Assembly: GCA_964011675.1 (NCBI GenBank)
Contig: CAXGPR010000049.1
Coordinates: 1-27,599 of the forward strand
Reading direction: 5' to 3'
Source of the DNA: GCA-2693325 sp964011675
GTDB taxonomy: Bacteria; Latescibacterota; UBA2968; UBA8231
Length of the DNA stretch: 27,599 nt
The notes beneath the pieces were generated by a model. It was not told the DNA's origin, made no database searches, and was given only the letters and a program-made list of their open reading frames with translations. A program made the position numbers and the translations under genes. This document shows, piece after piece, positions 24,954 to 27,599 of this stretch; position 1 is the first letter of the stretch; the number at the start of each line of letters is the position of its first letter.

Positions 24954-24982
24954 TTGACAAAAGGTAGACATGTGTTTAATTT
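24954..24982 (+). promoter_or_regulatory. Promoter of the sigma-factor/photolyase operon with 11-bp direct repeats (putative CarH operator)
   Basis: TTGACA (24954-24959) is an ideal -35, and TAATTT (24977-24982) follows after 17 bases as -10. TAGACA (24965-24970) lies exactly 11 bases after the -35 start. The 17-bp stretch TTGACAAAAGGTAGACA matches the fasciclin promoter core at all but the two W positions. An inverted TGTCTA is at 25013-25018 in the leader. A repressor bound here would cover the -35 box and spacer. Confidence 0.7.
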
Positions 24983-25036
24983 GTGTTCGGTAATGATTAA
25001 TAATCTATGTTTTGTCTAACTTTAAGGAGGCACGTG

Positions 25037-25885
25037 ATGAGTGAAGTTCGCAATACTAAAAACAGAAGCAGCGACATCCTGGACGTGTACTGGGATGAAA
25101 TCAAAAACAATCAGCCTCTGAAACGACAAGAGGAAATTGAGCTCTTCTCAAAGATACGTAGCGGTGATCAAGAGGCACTAGAAAAGTTGGTGAAAGCTAA
25201 TCTCCGCTTCGTAGTAAGCGTTGCACGCGAATATTGCCCTCAAGACGGTCCTTTACTCATGGATCTTATTGCCGAGGGGAATATGGGGCTGATTCGGGCA
25301 GTTAATAAGTTTGATGAAACGCGTGGTTTCAAGTTCATTACATATGCAGTGTGGTGGATTCGCCAGGCGATATTGAAGGCCTTACCGCGTGATTTTCGGG
25401 CGGCACGTCTACCTATGAGTCATATTCATGATCAACATGCCGTTGAGCGCGAGACGTCTGAACTGAGTCAGGCTTTAGGACGACAGCCCACATTCTTTGA
25501 AGTTTCTGATCGAATGGATATGACGTCAGATCGCCTGCGAAATGCACTGGAGGCAGGTCTACAAGACATGTCGCTCGATGCGCCTCTCTTTGAGGGTGAA
25601 GAAACTCCCACGCTGGAAGCATTCGCCATTGGTGGAGACAACAACGGTGTTGATCCCGAAGAACTTGTAGAAGTGTTGGGCGAAAGTCTGCGCACGCTCG
25701 AACCACGTGAAGTACAAATCATTAACGACTACTTCGGTTTGGAAGGATCGTCCTGCAAGACGCTGGAGGAAATTGGCGGAGAAATGGGAGTCACGCGCGA
25801 GCGCGTGCGACAGTTACGCAATCGTGCCTTGCAAAAAATGCGCTCTCACTTGGAAAGTCTGGAATTTGAAGTTTCCATTAACTAA
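25037..25885 (+). CDS. RpoD-like group 2 sigma-70 factor
   Basis: 282 residues from ATG 25037, with AAGGAGG at 25024-25030; an upstream ATG at 25007 lacks such a site. Conserved regions are clear: 1.2/2.1 (EEIELFSKIRSGDQEALEK, LRFVVSVAREY), 2.2 (LIAEGNMGLIRAVNKFD), 2.3-2.4 (TRGFKFITYAVWWIRQAI, 96-112), 3 (SQALGRQPTFFEVS) and 4.2 (TLEEIGGEMGVTRERVRQLR, with helix-turn-helix). No long region 1.1 is present, as in the Bacteroidetes primary sigma. Region 3 between 120 and 140 differs from primary sigma consensus (PRDFRAARLPMSHIHDQH), so a second, non-housekeeping factor is likely. It starts an operon with an NTF2-like protein and a photolyase and probably drives a wider light regulon. Confidence 0.88.
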   Translation: MSEVRNTKNRSSDILDVYWDEIKNNQPLKRQEEIELFSKIRSGDQEALEKLVKANLRFVVSVAREYCPQDGPLLMDLIAEGNMGLIRAVNKFDETRGFKFITYAVWWIRQAILKALPRDFRAARLPMSHIHDQHAVERETSELSQALGRQPTFFEVSDRMDMTSDRLRNALEAGLQDMSLDAPLFEGEETPTLEAFAIGGDNNGVDPEELVEVLGESLRTLEPREVQIINDYFGLEGSSCKTLEEIGGEMGVTRERVRQLRNRALQKMRSHLESLEFEVSIN

Positions 25886-25888
25886 CAC

Positions 25889-26473
25889 ATGAAGTCGCTT
25901 TCTGCATTTGGAGTTTTCGTGTGCGCGTTAGCTTGCTGCGTCGCACGAGCGGTTTGCGCAGGGGAGGATCGTGAAGTGTCGTATAGTCAAGCATTAGAGC
26001 AGACCGCAATAGCTCTGGGAAATGGTTTTTCGGCAGGGAGCACAGAAGAAGTGCAGGCCATCGCCCGCTTCACTGAGTTTTTACGAGAGTGGAATCCAGA
26101 AACTATCGCCGATAGCGTCCAGGCTGTGTATGCCTCTGAAGCTTACTTTAATGACACAATTAAAGAAATGAATTCAAACAAAAAAATTGCTCACTACTTA
26201 GCGAAGAGCCTAGAAGCGACAGAAACGGTTCGAATTGAGGTGCTGGACGTGGCTCGCTCCGGAGTAGATTACTACTTCCGATGGGTGATGGACATAAAGT
26301 TCCGAAATTTGAATAACGGCGATTGGACTCAGTCTGAGGGCATGAGCCAAATCCGCTTTAATCACGAGGGGAAAGTCTTATTGCACCGTGACTTCTGGGA
26401 CGCTGCAGGCGGCCTATTCGCCTACATGCCGGTTGTTGGTTCCCTGTTGAGATGGATCAAGGAGCGGTTGTGA
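25889..26473 (+). CDS. Secreted NTF2-like (SnoaL-fold) protein of the photolyase cluster
   Basis: 194 residues, starting 3 bases after the sigma-factor stop. A signal peptide (MKSLSAFGVFVCALACCVARA, cleaved near residue 24) is followed by ~45 helical residues and an NTF2-like cone domain: VYASEAYFNDTIKEM, IEVLDVARSGVDYYFRWVMD, EGMSQIRFNHEGKVLLHRDFWDAA and a tail MPVVGSLLRWIKERL. These stretches match the NTF2 family that accompanies LitR/CarH-type regulators and photolyases in many proteobacteria. Its biochemical role is not known; the cone fold usually holds a small ligand. Its stop overlaps the photolyase start (GTGA, 4 bases), so it is coupled to it. Confidence 0.85.
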   Translation: MKSLSAFGVFVCALACCVARAVCAGEDREVSYSQALEQTAIALGNGFSAGSTEEVQAIARFTEFLREWNPETIADSVQAVYASEAYFNDTIKEMNSNKKIAHYLAKSLEATETVRIEVLDVARSGVDYYFRWVMDIKFRNLNNGDWTQSEGMSQIRFNHEGKVLLHRDFWDAAGGLFAYMPVVGSLLRWIKERL

Positions 26474-27599
26474 GCAGCCCCACTGCCATCGTTTGGTACA
26501 GACGTGACTTACGCATAGATGACCATGCAGGCCTAGCTGAAGCGTGTCGTCGAAATCAGCGCGTGGTGCCAGTGTATGTCCATGATGATGATGAAATAGT
26601 AAACTGGTCGCTGGGATCGGCTAGCAGATGGTGGCTTCACAATTCGTTGGAATCTCTTTCATCTAATCTTAGAGACCGAGGTAGTCGTTTGCATGTCCAG
26701 CGCGGTTCCCCGCCGGAAGTGCTGGCAGACGTAGCGCGTTTAGTCGGGGCACAGTGCATATACTTCCAGCGGCGCATCGAGCCCACCGCGCGCGCAGTAG
26801 AAGTGCAGGTAGAAAACGCGTGCGCGAAAGCTGGGATTGAAGTGTGTGCAAGCCACAATGGACTCTTCTTCACGCCTGGAACCGTCGCTACAGGGCAGGG
26901 TAATCCTTATCAGGTGTTTACGCCGTTTTGGAAACGCTGTTTACAGCAAGGAGTAGACGACAGCGTTTCTCCGGTCCCTCACATCCTTCCGTCTCCTTTA
27001 ATGCCCGCTAATAGCCTCACACTGTCTGAGCTGGACTTGCTGCCAAATGTTGATTGGGCGACTGGGCTGCGCGCGGTATGGCAGCCTGGGCAAAAAGGAG
27101 CCCATGACGCATTAAATCGCTTTCTATCGGATTCGGTAGTGCACTACGCAGAAGGGCGAGATCAACCAGCTGAGCGCTGGACTTCGGGCTTGTCTCCCCA
27201 CCTGCATTTTGGTGAAATAAGTCCCCGCCAAATTACCTCGGCGCTGCGCACTGTGCGCGGTGAAGGAGCTTCCTCATTCTTAAGAGAACTGGGTTGGAGA
27301 GAATTTTCTCACCATTTACTGTATCATTTTCCCTACTTAGATCGGCATCCGCTGCGCGAGCAGTTCGCCTCTTTTCCTTGGTGTGAAGACCAGGATGGTC
27401 TGCGTGCCTGGCAGCTTGGAAAAACAGGATATCCCTTAGTGGACGCGGGTATGCGTCAACTGTGGAAAACGGGCTGGATGCACAATCGGGTAAGGATGAT
27501 TGTCGGGTCTTTCTTGGTCAAAGATCTGCTAATTGATTGGCGTCGCGGTGCAGAGTGGTTTTGGGATACGCTGGTAGACGCCGACTTGGCCAACAACAG
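26470..27599 (+). CDS. phrB: Deoxyribodipyrimidine photolyase, class I (3' end outside window)
   Basis: 376 residues are visible from GTG 26470, with AAGGAG at 26459-26464 and a GTGA overlap with the previous stop. The N-terminal antenna domain starts TAIVWYRRDLRIDDH. The FAD domain carries AERWTSGLSPHLHFGEISP, LRELGWREFSHHLLYHFP, GYPLVDAGMRQLWKTGWMHN and WFWDTLVDADLANN. All are class I CPD-photolyase motifs, including the WxHNR run near the flavin. About 95 residues are missing beyond the window. It repairs UV cyclobutane pyrimidine dimers with blue light. Its place after the sigma factor, under a putative CarH operator, gives light-induced repair. Confidence 0.95.
   Translation, partial: MSSPTAIVWYRRDLRIDDHAGLAEACRRNQRVVPVYVHDDDEIVNWSLGSASRWWLHNSLESLSSNLRDRGSRLHVQRGSPPEVLADVARLVGAQCIYFQRRIEPTARAVEVQVENACAKAGIEVCASHNGLFFTPGTVATGQGNPYQVFTPFWKRCLQQGVDDSVSPVPHILPSPLMPANSLTLSELDLLPNVDWATGLRAVWQPGQKGAHDALNRFLSDSVVHYAEGRDQPAERWTSGLSPHLHFGEISPRQITSALRTVRGEGASSFLRELGWREFSHHLLYHFPYLDRHPLREQFASFPWCEDQDGLRAWQLGKTGYPLVDAGMRQLWKTGWMHNRVRMIVGSFLVKDLLIDWRRGAEWFWDTLVDADLANN

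Overview
The window reads as chromosomal DNA from a Gram-negative member of the Bacteroidota/Rhodothermota side of the FCB group, at roughly mid GC. The clues are a type IX secretion (T9SS) sorting domain at the end of a secreted dehydrogenase, a TonB-dependent receptor with an N-terminal carboxypeptidase-regulatory domain followed by a DUF4249 lipoprotein, a Bacteroidetes-type TrmH, and a short (~282 aa) sigma-70 of the kind those phyla use. I cannot fix the genus. The window is gene-dense and starts and ends inside genes. No tRNA, rRNA, insertion sequence, phage gene or CRISPR array was seen.

Left part (1-7.2 kb): a 5'-truncated sugar-nucleotide-type epimerase converges on a large two-domain alpha/beta hydrolase. 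A divergent promoter region then leads to a membrane acyl-CoA-type desaturase with an unusual ~200-residue helical tail. Reading the other way are a SirB1-type protein and a soluble, plant-type acyl-ACP desaturase, so two unrelated desaturases lie within 4 kb. Next is a broken SRAP (YedK/HMCES) gene with three frame changes.

Middle (7.2-18.2 kb): a Leloir galactose operon (galE-galT-galK) ends with a trmH-like rRNA/tRNA methyltransferase and a small, probably frameshifted membrane protein. Converging on it is an operon for a YdjM-type membrane protein, a secreted PQQ-type sugar dehydrogenase fused to a diheme cytochrome module and a T9SS tail, and a phytanoyl-CoA dioxygenase. A HisC-type aminotransferase and a TIGR01777 epimerase follow on the plus strand.

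Right part (18.2-27.6 kb) is the most interesting. Two paralogous MerR-B12 regulators of the CarH/LitR photoreceptor family bracket a fasciclin protein and a wax-synthase-like acyltransferase. CarH-1 overlaps a TonB receptor gene that is followed by a DUF4249 lipoprotein. Divergent from CarH-2 runs an operon of a group-2 sigma factor, an NTF2-like protein and a class I DNA photolyase (cut off by the window end). Both the fasciclin promoter and the sigma-factor promoter carry direct repeats TWGACA at exact 11-bp spacing over the -35 box, sharing the 17-bp core TWGACAAAAGGTWGACA. Because known CarH proteins bind 11-bp direct repeats, I infer that light and adenosylcobalamin control both promoters: in the dark CarH would repress, and light would release sigma factor, photolyase and envelope functions. 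This is inference from sequence, not demonstrated.
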